DNA of 64,000 nt, taken from an uncultured Oscillospiraceae bacterium. GTDB lineage: Bacteria; Bacillota; Clostridia; Oscillospirales; Acutalibacteraceae. Numbering within the stretch: the stretch's first letter is position 1; each line of letters starts with the position of its first letter. The position numbers and the translations under genes are program-made. The stretch is taken from positions 22,422 to 86,421 of the forward strand of contig UQZY01000003.1 of NCBI GenBank assembly GCA_900545655.1. Reading direction: 5' to 3'. A model generated the notes under the pieces. It searched no databases, was not told where the DNA came from, and saw only the letters and a program-made list of their open reading frames with translations. Of the stretch, positions 34,264 to 42,304 are shown in pieces.

Positions 34264-35726
34264 TGACAGATTTATTTTACTATATCTCCAGCGCCGTCCT
34301 TGTTTTGGGTGTGCTCGCCGGAATTTACCTTATGAGCAAGGTTGAAAAGGCATATACCGGAAACATGCTTTCAGCCGTTTCAATGACACTTGCAATAGTA
34401 CTCACAATGATTAAATACGAGGTCTTCGGAAGCGACGTCAGAACCGCGCTTATCGTTATTATAGCGGCGATGCTTGTCGGCTCTGCAATAGGCGTTTGGA
34501 TAACCGTAAAGGTTAAGATGATTCAGATGCCTCAGACAGTTGCGATTCTAAACGGCTTCGGCGGAGGTGCTTCGGCATTTGTTGCGGCACTTACACTTCT
34601 CACTGACAAAGAGGCAAACTCTTTCAGCGTATTTACCGGAATGCTTGCACTTGTTGTCGGCGTTATAACCCTCATCGGTTCACTTATCGCCGCAGGAAAG
34701 CTTCAAGGCGTAATAAACGGAAAACCGGTTGTTATTCCCGGACACAGTCCGCTGACAATCATTTCTCTTGTTGCTTCCCTTGTACTCTGTGTTCTTTCAA
34801 TTTTCATACCGGCTCTCCTTCCGCTCATGATTGCAGCTTTCGTCCTTTCATTTGCCTTCGGCCTTCTCTTCTCAATAAGAGTAGGCGGAGCTGATATGCC
34901 GATAACCATTTCTCTGCTCAATTCATTCTCAGGTGTTGCCGGGTCGATAGCAGGTCTTGCAATAGGGGATGTTCTTCTCGTTGCAATAGGCGGAATTGTA
35001 GGTGCGTCAGGCCTTATCCTCACACAGATAATGTGCAAGGCCATGAACAGAAACCTCTTTGACATTCTTCTCGGAAAGACCTCATCACACGGAAAGAAAA
35101 AAGACTATAAAGCAGATAACGAAACTGCCAAGTCTGCTTTAGATGAAGAGACTTCGGAAAAGGCGGTTGAAAAGGCAAAAGAGATGACCGAAGAAAAGGC
35201 AGCCGAGGAACCGAAAAAGGAAAATAACCTTCCGGAAATCCTGAAAACAGCAAAGAACGTTATCATCGTTCCGGGCTACGGAATGGCTCTCGCTCAGGCT
35301 CAGTCACTCGTAAAACAACTTGCAGACAAGCTTGAGGCAAACGGAACAAACGTAAGATACGCCATCCACCCTGTTGCAGGACGTATGCCGGGTCACATGA
35401 ACGTGCTCCTTGCAGAGGTTGACGTTTCATACGACAAACTCTGTGAGATGAAGGACATAAATGATGACTTCAAGGATACCGACGTTGCAATAGTTGTCGG
35501 CGCGAACGATGTTATGAACCCTGCGGCAAAGGAAACGGAAAACACACCTATTTCAGGTATGCCTATCCTCTCCGTTGCTGACGCAAAACATATCATTATC
35601 TGTAACTATGACTTAAAGCCGGGGTATGCAGGAGTTGAAAACCCGCTCTATACAAAAGCAGACGGAGTTACGCTCATGCTCGGTGACGCAAAGGTCAGCG
35701 TTGAAAAGCTTATAAAGATGCTTTGA
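34263..35726 (+). CDS. pntB: NAD(P) transhydrogenase beta subunit
   Basis: 487 residues. About nine membrane helices (1-275) form most of the proton channel; the C-terminal domain III (about 330-487) binds NADP(H), with VPGYGMALAQAQ and HPVAGRMPGHMNVLL. Between them is an unusually long Lys/Glu-rich linker of about 50 residues (approx. 277-326, AEKAKEMTEEKAAEEP-like), probably a flexible or helical hinge. Coupled to pntAB. Transhydrogenase would balance NADH and NADPH, useful to an acetogen. Its transcript meets that of hprK tail to tail. Confidence 0.93.
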   Translation: MTDLFYYISSAVLVLGVLAGIYLMSKVEKAYTGNMLSAVSMTLAIVLTMIKYEVFGSDVRTALIVIIAAMLVGSAIGVWITVKVKMIQMPQTVAILNGFGGGASAFVAALTLLTDKEANSFSVFTGMLALVVGVITLIGSLIAAGKLQGVINGKPVVIPGHSPLTIISLVASLVLCVLSIFIPALLPLMIAAFVLSFAFGLLFSIRVGGADMPITISLLNSFSGVAGSIAGLAIGDVLLVAIGGIVGASGLILTQIMCKAMNRNLFDILLGKTSSHGKKKDYKADNETAKSALDEETSEKAVEKAKEMTEEKAAEEPKKENNLPEILKTAKNVIIVPGYGMALAQAQSLVKQLADKLEANGTNVRYAIHPVAGRMPGHMNVLLAEVDVSYDKLCEMKDINDDFKDTDVAIVVGANDVMNPAAKETENTPISGMPILSVADAKHIIICNYDLKPGYAGVENPLYTKADGVTLMLGDAKVSVEKLIKML

Positions 35727-35764
35727 TTTTTGTCGTAAGTAATAGTGCGGGCAAAAAGCACTTG

Positions 35765-35860
35765 TCTTAGATAAGCAAATAAAACTTAGATAAGTGAATA
35801 AAAAATCCAGTCTTAGATAAATGAATAAAAAAACCTGTCTTGAATAAGCGGAAAAAAGCG
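35765..35860. repeat. Four AT-rich tandem repeats after pntB
   Basis: Units beginning TCTTAGATAAG(C/T)(A/G)AATAAA at 35765, 35784, 35811 and (diverged, TCTTGAATAAG) 35838; lengths 20-27 bases. An inverted copy of the head, TATCTAAG, lies at 35900-35907, and the last unit forms its own hairpin with 35859-35875. No gene is seen in 35727-35993. Confidence 0.7.
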
Positions 35861-35940
35861 CTTAACTGATTCAAGCAAGGATTATTTGTATAAGTCAAAT
35901 ATCTAAGGCAAAAAAAATAAACCATATCTCATATGCACGT

Positions 35941-35972
35941 AAAAAAGGACATCGGTTTTAAAGCCGATGTCC
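35941..35972 (-). terminator. Terminator of hprK (possibly bidirectional)
   Basis: Nine-bp stem GGACATCGG (35947-35955) with 35964-35972, U6 on the minus strand; the plus side is also T-rich (ATTTATTTT), so it may end pntB transcripts too. Confidence 0.8.
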
Positions 35973-35993
35973 ATTTATTTTCATTAAAATGGG

Positions 35994-36965
35994 CTATGAA
36001 TGCCAGATATCAATTTCATCTGTTGTTGTCTCCGGCTCATCAAGCATACCGAGGCTTGCAAGAAGCTCTTTTGCCGAATTGTGACCCATCTTTTTCTGTC
36101 TGTTGTTTATGGCTGCGACCTCAATGATTATAGCAAGGTTACGTCCGGGAGAAACAGGAACGGTACAGAGAGGTACATTGATGCCGAGGATGTTGATAGT
36201 TTCCTCGTTTATACCCATGCGCTCGTACGCTTTTGTTTCGTCCCATGTCTCAAGTTCGACAACAAGGTCTATCTTCGTAGTATTCTTTACCGCTCCCATA
36301 CCAAAGAGTCTGCGAGCGTCAATAATGCCGACTCCGCGAAGCTCGATAAAATGACGGATGTTATCAGGTGCGGAACCAACGAGAGTCTTTTTTGACACCT
36401 TGCGTATCTCAACGGCATCATCGGCAACAAGTCTGTGTCCGCGCTTTATAAGTTCGACAACGTTTTCGGATTTTCCGACGCCGGAATCACCTATGATAAG
36501 CACACCCTCACCGGAAACCTCGACCAAAACGCCGTGCCTTGTCTCCCTCTCCGCAAGCTCTACGTTTAAATAGGATACAAGCGAGGATACCGCAAAGGAA
36601 GTCTCATCATTGCTCTGAAGAAGCGGAATATGATACTTTTCCGCAAAAGGCATGAACAGACAGATGAAGTCAGCGTCAATAACCACAGAGAAAACTATGG
36701 CGGCGGGACACTTTGACATAAGTCTTTCAATAGACTCAAGTCTTATCTCATCAGACGGAATACCCTTTAAGTATATACTCTCGGAATTTCCTATAAACTG
36801 AATCCTCTCCGGCGTAAAGTTTTCATCATAGCGTGCCAGAATAAGACTGGGCCTGTAAACCTCCATGGACGAGATAAGAATTTCATCTGCCGGCTTCGGC
36901 ATATAAAGAACCTTGTAGCCCTCGGCTCTTATTATTTTGCCGAGAGATACCGAATAATTACCCAT
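35994..36965 (-). CDS. hprK: HPr(Ser) kinase/phosphorylase
   Basis: 323 residues. It phosphorylates HPr (and Crh) on Ser46 in response to glycolytic intermediates and so governs carbon catabolite repression. Walker A GDSGVGKSE at 159-167, the preceding His144 in ETRHGVLVEV, and the C-terminal signature region with RGVGIIDARRLFG near 225 identify it. Start ATG 36965 with GGAGG 10 bases upstream; promoter at 37015-37043. Stop codon is TAG, showing TAG is used as a normal stop in this genome. Confidence 0.95.
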   Translation of the reverse strand: MGNYSVSLGKIIRAEGYKVLYMPKPADEILISSMEVYRPSLILARYDENFTPERIQFIGNSESIYLKGIPSDEIRLESIERLMSKCPAAIVFSVVIDADFICLFMPFAEKYHIPLLQSNDETSFAVSSLVSYLNVELAERETRHGVLVEVSGEGVLIIGDSGVGKSENVVELIKRGHRLVADDAVEIRKVSKKTLVGSAPDNIRHFIELRGVGIIDARRLFGMGAVKNTTKIDLVVELETWDETKAYERMGINEETINILGINVPLCTVPVSPGRNLAIIIEVAAINNRQKKMGHNSAKELLASLGMLDEPETTTDEIDIWHS

Positions 36966-37014
36966 TCGTTTTTAGCCTCCAAAAGGGCTTAAAAAAGCCG
37001 TTGTTATCAAAACC

Positions 37015-37043
37015 ATTATACATTTTTCAGCCAATCATTACAA
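37015..37043 (-). promoter_or_regulatory. Promoter of hprK
   Basis: TTGTAA (37038-37043), 17-base spacer, consensus TATAAT (37015-37020) on the minus strand. Confidence 0.6.
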
Positions 37044-37052
37044 CAAAAACTA

Positions 37053-39158
37053 TCATTTAAGTTCCATTGCGGCTCTGTATGCCGTATGAGTTGCATTGGC
37101 AAGACGTCCGACCTGCGCAGCGTCTCCGACCTTTATAACACGCGGACAAACCGCTTTGATGCTCTCCGGCAATGTATTCTGTTTTACACCGAGAGCCAAA
37201 ACAACGTAATCACACGAAATATTTTTCATACGTCCCGGAACCTTTGTGCTTTCAATCTCTACGGAGCCCTCGTTTATCTTGACAAGCTTGTAGCCTGTGA
37301 TAAATCTCGTTCCCTTATCGTCAAGCTTCGGCTTAACGTCATCAATATGCTGCTTCCATGTTCCCGGGGCAATCTCATCTGCCATCTCAATAACGGTTAC
37401 TGCATTTCCTTCAAAAGCAAGCTTCTCGGCAGTTTCAAGGCCGGACATACCCGAGCCTATAACCGCAACGCTCTTTCCCGAAAGCTTAACGTCTCCCGTG
37501 AGTATCTCCGTTATCGTGCATACACAGGGAAGGTCATAGCCCGGAATCTTAGGCTTTGCAGCCATGCCACCGGTTGCGTCAATAACCGCATAGGGCTTAA
37601 GCTCACGGATAGTGTCTGCCGTCACGGGAGTGCTCATACGGAATTCAACACCCTCTTTGTCACAGGCAGTTTTGAGATCTTCGACAGCCCAGCGTATTTT
37701 TTCCTTGTGCGGAGGAATTGCCGCAAGCTCAAACTGACCGCCGAGGAACGGATTCTTCTCAAAGAGAACTGTCTTAAAGCCTCGCTGTGCAAGAACCTTT
37801 GCAGCGGTAAGACCTGCAGGTCCGCCGCCAGCTACTACAACCGTTCTGCCGTTTCCGTCTTTTTCGGGAACAAGAGGGAACTCTGTTTCATAGCATGTGC
37901 GCGGATTAAGAGCGCATTCTCCCGATTTGTGTTCCATAGCACCTCTGTACATGGACTCTATACACCAAAGACAACAAACACATCTCTGTATGTCCTCCGG
38001 TCTGCCCTCCTCTGCCTTTTTTACCCAATACGGGTCTGCAAGGAGCGGACGACCGAGACCGATCATGTCCTGTATACCTTCTTCAAGCTGCGCCTCAGCC
38101 TGCTCCGGAGAACGGATAAGGTTTGCTGCAATAACAGGTATATTGACAGCCTTTTTAACAGCCTCTGCATTTCCCTTTCTCCAGCCCGGATCAAAGCTTG
38201 TAGGCTCAAGCCATGAATTCATCGTATCATATGTACCGGAAGAGATATCCAAGGCGTCAATGCCGTAGGACTCAAGGAGCTTTGCGATTTTTACGCCCTC
38301 CGGAAGAGTTATACCCATGTCGTAGCCGTACATCCTGTAATACTCGTCAACCGTAAGTCTGACGGTTATCGGGAAATCCGATCCGCATTTTTCACGTATT
38401 TTTTCTATGATTTCTTTTATAAATCTGCAACGGTTCTCAGTTGATCCGCCGTATTCATCAGTTCTCTGGTTTGTGTACGGAGAAAGGAACTGCTGAAGAA
38501 GATAACCGTGACTTGCGTGAAGCTGAACGCCGTCAATTCCGGCCTTTTTACAGCGAAGCGCTCCGTCAGCAAATTCATCTTCAAGCTTGCGAATCTCCCA
38601 TTTTGTAAGAGATCTTGTTTTCTGCGGCATAACCGGAGATGAACCGAGACCCGTAGGAATGGCTGATGCGGAAACAACAGGAAAATAGAAGTTGTGCATA
38701 AGGGGGTTTTCAAAGTAATCGATATACTTTGTCATAGTGAAGAAAATCTTCCACCATATACCTGCGGCAGGTGTTGTTCCTATCATATCCGAAAGCTTCC
38801 ATGCCGTAACAAGAAGCTGGAGCGTCTGTCTTCCCGTATGGTGAAGCTGTACAAATATCTTTGCGTCATGCTTGTGGACAGCCTGTGCAAGCCTTGTAAG
38901 ACCCGGGATGCACCTGTCACTTGTAACGGCAAGCTGTGCGGGGCCCGTTGTTCCCGTCCAGTCGGAGATACGTGTAACCTCTGTCTGGATAAGGCCCACA
39001 CCGCCCTTTGCACGTTCCTCGTAATAAGCGATAAGTCTGTCCCCTGCAGTACCGTTAAGCTCACCCACGTCAAGAAGCATCGGCTCGAGAGCAATCCTGT
39101 TCTTTATGGTGAGATTTCCGATTTTTATCGGTTCAAACAGCTTTGGATATTTACTCAT
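37053..39158 (-). CDS. Old-Yellow-Enzyme-type flavin/Fe-S oxidoreductase (BaiCD/2,4-dienoyl-CoA reductase/TMADH architecture)
   Basis: 701 residues. Residues 1-380 are an FMN-binding TIM barrel (FEPIKIGNLTIKNRI start; HASHGYLLQQFLSP; SPYTNQRTDEYGGS). A [4Fe-4S] site uses C393, C396, C399 and C415, in the CX2CX2C spacing of trimethylamine dehydrogenase rather than CX2CX3C. The C-terminus (about 438-700) is a FAD/NAD(P) disulphide-reductase-like domain with AGGGPAGL and a second VIGSGMSGLETAEKLA. Relatives reduce enoyl groups, bile-acid intermediates or flavonoids, or demethylate amines; the substrate here is open. A ~45-residue hydrophobic insertion (about 112-158, rich in Trp/Phe/Tyr) interrupts the barrel after HHTGRQ. 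Expressed from its own promoter with a 105-base leader. Confidence 0.9.
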   Translation of the reverse strand: MSKYPKLFEPIKIGNLTIKNRIALEPMLLDVGELNGTAGDRLIAYYEERAKGGVGLIQTEVTRISDWTGTTGPAQLAVTSDRCIPGLTRLAQAVHKHDAKIFVQLHHTGRQTLQLLVTAWKLSDMIGTTPAAGIWWKIFFTMTKYIDYFENPLMHNFYFPVVSASAIPTGLGSSPVMPQKTRSLTKWEIRKLEDEFADGALRCKKAGIDGVQLHASHGYLLQQFLSPYTNQRTDEYGGSTENRCRFIKEIIEKIREKCGSDFPITVRLTVDEYYRMYGYDMGITLPEGVKIAKLLESYGIDALDISSGTYDTMNSWLEPTSFDPGWRKGNAEAVKKAVNIPVIAANLIRSPEQAEAQLEEGIQDMIGLGRPLLADPYWVKKAEEGRPEDIQRCVCCLWCIESMYRGAMEHKSGECALNPRTCYETEFPLVPEKDGNGRTVVVAGGGPAGLTAAKVLAQRGFKTVLFEKNPFLGGQFELAAIPPHKEKIRWAVEDLKTACDKEGVEFRMSTPVTADTIRELKPYAVIDATGGMAAKPKIPGYDLPCVCTITEILTGDVKLSGKSVAVIGSGMSGLETAEKLAFEGNAVTVIEMADEIAPGTWKQHIDDVKPKLDDKGTRFITGYKLVKINEGSVEIESTKVPGRMKNISCDYVVLALGVKQNTLPESIKAVCPRVIKVGDAAQVGRLANATHTAYRAAMELK

Positions 39159-39204
39159 AATTTTCTCCTCTTTTTCAAAATTTTATTTCAATCCGTCAGA
39201 AAAT

Positions 39205-39245
39205 CGGTTTACTGTTGAAACCGGGCTTTTGTTCAAAAGAAACCG
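39205..39245 (-). promoter_or_regulatory. Leader with alternative pairings upstream of the flavoenzyme
   Basis: In the 5' leader, CGGTTT occurs twice on the minus strand (plus 39240-39245 and 39218-39223) and can pair with a single AAACCG (plus 39205-39210); between the two copies is CTTTTGAACAAAAG. Mutually exclusive hairpins are possible. Confidence 0.3.
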
Positions 39246-39273
39246 AATTTTCACAACAAAAACAACTGTAAAA

Positions 39274-39302
39274 ATTATACACTTGCAAAAGTTTTTCGTC
39301 AA
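39274..39302 (-). promoter_or_regulatory. Promoter of the flavoenzyme gene
   Basis: TTGACG (39297-39302), 17-base spacer, consensus TATAAT (39274-39279) on the minus strand. One of the best promoters in the window. Confidence 0.75.
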
Positions 39303-39320
39303 CAATCGGCTAACACTTAA

Positions 39321-39359
39321 CAAAAAGAAAACAGTCGGCAGAGAACATTCTCTGCCGAC
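39321..39359 (-). terminator. Terminator of the 95-residue membrane protein gene
   Basis: Twelve-bp stem GTCGGCAGAGAA (39334-39345) with 39348-39359, then U-rich sequence on the minus strand. Its stem nearly matches the cdd terminator, with a compensating base pair change. Confidence 0.75.
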
Positions 39360-39377
39360 CTTAAAAACTGCTGAATA

Positions 39378-39662
39378 TCATTCTTTAATTTTCTCTTTGA
39401 AGCTTTCTTCATTTGCAGTTTTGGCATCAATAGTATTTTCTTTTCTGTCTTCATTGTTTATTTCATTGACATCTTCTTTATTTGTTTCTCTATCAGTTTC
39501 TTTTCCGCCTTCCAATATTGCACTTGCGAAAAATGCAATAGCACCAAACATTCCGATATATATGAGATATCCTGTTACCCCTAAATATTCACAACTTGTT
39601 GTACCAATAAGTGCAACAATCAAAGAAGCCATTCCATAAAACATTTTTTCATATTTAGTCAT
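39378..39662 (-). CDS. Small two-helix membrane protein of unknown function
   Basis: 94 residues. Two hydrophobic helices (about 9-25 and 29-50) are followed by a ~45-residue very charged tail rich in Glu, Lys, Asn and Asp, without aromatic residues, probably disordered. ATG 39662 (or GTG 39665) follows AAGGAG by 8-11 bases. It has its own promoter (39735-39763) and terminator, so it is a real single-gene unit. The base composition is more AT-rich than its neighbours. No family recognised. Confidence 0.7.
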   Translation of the reverse strand: MTKYEKMFYGMASLIVALIGTTSCEYLGVTGYLIYIGMFGAIAFFASAILEGGKETDRETNKEDVNEINNEDRKENTIDAKTANEESFKEKIKE

Positions 39663-39734
39663 CACGTAAACATCTCCTTCACATTTAGATACATTTCTAA
39701 ATTGCCTAAAAGCAATTACTTTCCTACCGATTTC

Positions 39735-39763
39735 ATTTTATACCACAATTTAATATTAATCAA
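39735..39763 (-). promoter_or_regulatory. Promoter of the small membrane protein gene
   Basis: TTGATT (39758-39763), 17-base spacer, TAAAAT (39735-39740) on the minus strand. Confidence 0.5.
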
Positions 39764-39823
39764 CGATATTATTCTTTTTACCAAATGTATCAAATAGTCA
39801 ACTAATAAGTTGCATATATTTCA

Positions 39824-39858
39824 CAAAAACAGCCGGCAGAGAATATTCTCTGCCGGCT
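39824..39858 (-). terminator. Terminator of cdd
   Basis: A 28-base perfect palindrome (39831-39858) with U5 on the minus strand, 16 bases after the cdd stop, closing the nucleoside operon. Confidence 0.8.
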
Positions 39859-39874
39859 ACTTGTATGAAGCTTA

Positions 39875-40276
39875 TCAAAGACTGTCAAATGTGTGCGGAA
39901 GCATCTCATCGAGAGTATAACTCACTTCGTCACCGTTTTTATTTTTGAAATAAAATTTGAAAGTTACATCGGTAAATTCCGAGAGAGCCTGACGGCAGAT
40001 ACCGCACGGATAACAAAAGTCATCTATTACACCGTTTATACCGCCGACAACCGCTATTGAGATAAAGTCCTTGTGTCCGTCGGATACTGCTTTGAAAAGC
40101 GCGTTGCGCTCGGCACAGGTACCGGCGCCGAATGCAGCGTTCTCAACGTTGCAGCCGGTGTAAACCGTGCCGTCCTTGCAAAGCAGCGCCGCTCCGACCT
40201 TAAAGTTTGAATAAGGCGAGTAGGAAAAACTCATGGCTTCCTCGGCCTTTTTAAGAAGTTCTGCAGATGTTATCAT
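39875..40276 (-). CDS. cdd: Cytidine deaminase
   Basis: 133 residues, the small homotetrameric type. Zinc ligands C54, C91 and C94 with catalytic Glu56 (TCAERNA and PCGICRQ motifs). It deaminates cytidine and deoxycytidine to (deoxy)uridine, feeding pyrimidine-nucleoside phosphorylase encoded upstream. The ATG overlaps the deoB stop (ATGA). Last gene of the nucleoside-catabolism operon. Confidence 0.96.
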   Translation of the reverse strand: MITSAELLKKAEEAMSFSYSPYSNFKVGAALLCKDGTVYTGCNVENAAFGAGTCAERNALFKAVSDGHKDFISIAVVGGINGVIDDFCYPCGICRQALSEFTDVTFKFYFKNKNGDEVSYTLDEMLPHTFDSL

Positions 40277-41469
40277 TTTCTAAACCTCGCATAAGGATTT
40301 TCGGGGATTGTCACTTCGCCGAGGAAGCTCTCCCCCGCAATGTCCGAATGAAGACCGAAGAGTTCCTCAATGGTCTTTCCGATATCGGCGTACGTCTTAC
40401 GTATGCCGAGATTCGTTGCGGGACCGCCCTTCTCATACCACAGGAGCGGAATATACTCCCTTGAGTGATCTGTGCTCGGCGTAGCCGGGTCACATCCGTG
40501 GTCGGCGGTTATTATGAGGATATCATCAGGACGAAGCTTTTTCATAAAGCCCGAAAGCCATGCGTCAAATTCGGCTGTGGCGTTCGCATATCCGTCAACG
40601 TCATTCCTGTGTCCGTAAACCATATCAAAGTCAACAAGATTTGTAAAGCAGAGTCCGTTAAAGTCCTTCTTTACAATCTCATCCATCACTTCCATACCGT
40701 GTGCATTGCCGTGCGTAGGATGACTTTCCGTCACGCCCGAGCCTGCAAAGATGTCATTTATCTTGCCGATTGAGATAACGTCAAGTCCGGCTTCCTTAAG
40801 CACGTTCAAAAGCGTCCTCGGTGGTACAAGTGAGAAGTCATGTCTGTTTGCCGTCCTTGTATAATTTCCGTTGCCGGTGCCTATAAACGGCCTTGCGATA
40901 ACACGTCCGACGGCGTATTTTCCGGTAAGAATTTTTCTTGCAATTCTGCAATACTCGTAAAGTTCGTCAAGCGGCACAACATCCTCATGTGCGGCAATCT
41001 GAAACACACTGTCGGCAGAGGTATACACAATAAGCTTTCCGGTCTTTACGTGCTCATCACCGTATTCATTTATGACCTTTGTACCCGAATACGGTTTATT
41101 TACAAGCCAACCCCTTCCAGTCTGACGTGAAAATTCTTCCATGACCTCAGGAGGAAATCCGTCAGGAAAAGTCGGCATTGGAGTTTTGGATATAACCCCG
41201 CATATCTCCCAATGACCTGTGGTTGTGTCCTTGCCCATAGACTGCTCCGCGCACTTACCGAAGGACGCGAGCGGGCTGCTGCTTTTCGGTCCGCAATCAA
41301 CGCCGTCTATGTTGAAAAGACCGAGTTTCGTAAGCGTGTCAGCCTTAAACTTATCGGATTTTGTACAGGAACGAAGTGTGTTACTCCCGACGTCACCGAA
41401 CTTGTCGGCATCCGGAAGCTCACCCACACCGTAGCTGTCGAGTACTGTTAAAAAAACACGTTTTGACAT
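40273..41469 (-). CDS. deoB: Phosphopentomutase
   Basis: 398 residues of the alkaline-phosphatase superfamily. VLDSYGVGELPDA at the N-terminus holds a metal Asp, the catalytic Thr lies in SMGKDTTTGHWE near 90, and ITADHGCDP with STDHSREYIPLL supplies the C-terminal metal ligands. It converts (deoxy)ribose 1-phosphate from nucleoside phosphorolysis to the 5-phosphate for DeoC or the pentose phosphate route. Coupled to cdd; 107 bases separate it from deoD, and that gap holds a 14-bp tandem repeat. Confidence 0.96.
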   Translation of the reverse strand: MSKRVFLTVLDSYGVGELPDADKFGDVGSNTLRSCTKSDKFKADTLTKLGLFNIDGVDCGPKSSSPLASFGKCAEQSMGKDTTTGHWEICGVISKTPMPTFPDGFPPEVMEEFSRQTGRGWLVNKPYSGTKVINEYGDEHVKTGKLIVYTSADSVFQIAAHEDVVPLDELYEYCRIARKILTGKYAVGRVIARPFIGTGNGNYTRTANRHDFSLVPPRTLLNVLKEAGLDVISIGKINDIFAGSGVTESHPTHGNAHGMEVMDEIVKKDFNGLCFTNLVDFDMVYGHRNDVDGYANATAEFDAWLSGFMKKLRPDDILIITADHGCDPATPSTDHSREYIPLLWYEKGGPATNLGIRKTYADIGKTIEELFGLHSDIAGESFLGEVTIPENPYARFRK

Positions 41470-41502
41470 ATCTTTTGCCTTCTTTTATTTTTTAAGTCAC
41501 GA

Positions 41503-41572
41503 TTGAATTTCCCGGGGTGAATTTTTCAGGTTGAATCAAACAAGTTGAATTGCTCAGATTAAATCACATAAG
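41503..41572. repeat. Five 14-bp degenerate tandem repeats between deoD and deoB
   Basis: TTGAAT-like heads start at 41503, 41517, 41531, 41545 and 41559, an exact 14-base period (TTGAAT, GTGAAT, TTGAAT, TTGAAT, TTAAAT). The remaining eight bases of each unit vary and tend to end CAGG/CAAG/CAGA. No gene lies here; it is transcribed as an intercistronic spacer. Confidence 0.7.
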
Positions 41573-41576
41573 CTAC

Positions 41577-42302
41577 TCAGTCAAGCTCAACCGCGGTATT
41601 CAGAGCAATCTCCATCATCTGTGTAAAGGTGTTCTGACGTGCTTCGGCATCAAGCCCCGTGCCCTTTAGCGGACAGTCGGAAATAGTGCAGATAGCAAGC
41701 GCATTTTTCCCCGCACGTGCAGCCTCCATATAGAGAGCGGCAGCCTCCATTTCGGTTGCAAGTACATTGTGCATCTTCTTCCACACCTCAAGACCGTGGC
41801 AATCGTCGTAGAAGGTGTCCGATGAGTAGAGGGAGCCTACCTTCATGGGAGTACCGAGTCTTTCGGCAATATCTACAGCGGTCTTTAAGAGCTTGTAGCT
41901 CGCCGTCGGAGCATAACGTCCGGGCAAGCCGAACTGTTCCTCAAAGTTCGAGTTTGTACATGCCGACATACCCGCAACGATGTCACGCAGTTCGATATCA
42001 TCGGCAATACCCCCGGCAGAGCCTATACGAATTATGTTTTCAATGCCGTAAAAGTTGAAAAGCTCGTGCGAATAGATGGCGATGGACGGCATACCCATTC
42101 CGCTCGCCATAACGCTTACACGCGTTCCCTTATACGTTCCCGTGTAGCCTTGAATTCCGCGTACATTGTTTATGAGCTTTGCGTCATCAAGATACGTTTC
42201 GGCGATAAACTTTGCGCGAAGAGGATCTCCGGGCATAAGAACCGTTTTTGCAAAAGCCTCAGGTCTTGCGGTATTGTGTGGTGTTGGCGTAAGTGACATC
42301 AT
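41577..42302 (-). CDS. deoD: Purine-nucleoside phosphorylase, DeoD type
   Basis: 241 residues, hexameric PNP/UDP family. MPGDPLRAKFIAE near 25 and GMGMPSIAIYSHELF with RIGSAGG are diagnostic; catalytic Asp lies in TISDCPL near 205. It splits purine (deoxy)nucleosides to base and pentose 1-phosphate. Three in-frame ATGs (42308, 42302, 42299) follow AAAGGG by 0, 6 and 9 bases; 42302 has the best spacing. The deoC stop overlaps the first of these, so the genes are tightly linked. Confidence 0.95.
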   Translation of the reverse strand: MMSLTPTPHNTARPEAFAKTVLMPGDPLRAKFIAETYLDDAKLINNVRGIQGYTGTYKGTRVSVMASGMGMPSIAIYSHELFNFYGIENIIRIGSAGGIADDIELRDIVAGMSACTNSNFEEQFGLPGRYAPTASYKLLKTAVDIAERLGTPMKVGSLYSSDTFYDDCHGLEVWKKMHNVLATEMEAAALYMEAARAGKNALAICTISDCPLKGTGLDAEARQNTFTQMMEIALNTAVELD

Positions 42303-42304
42303 AA

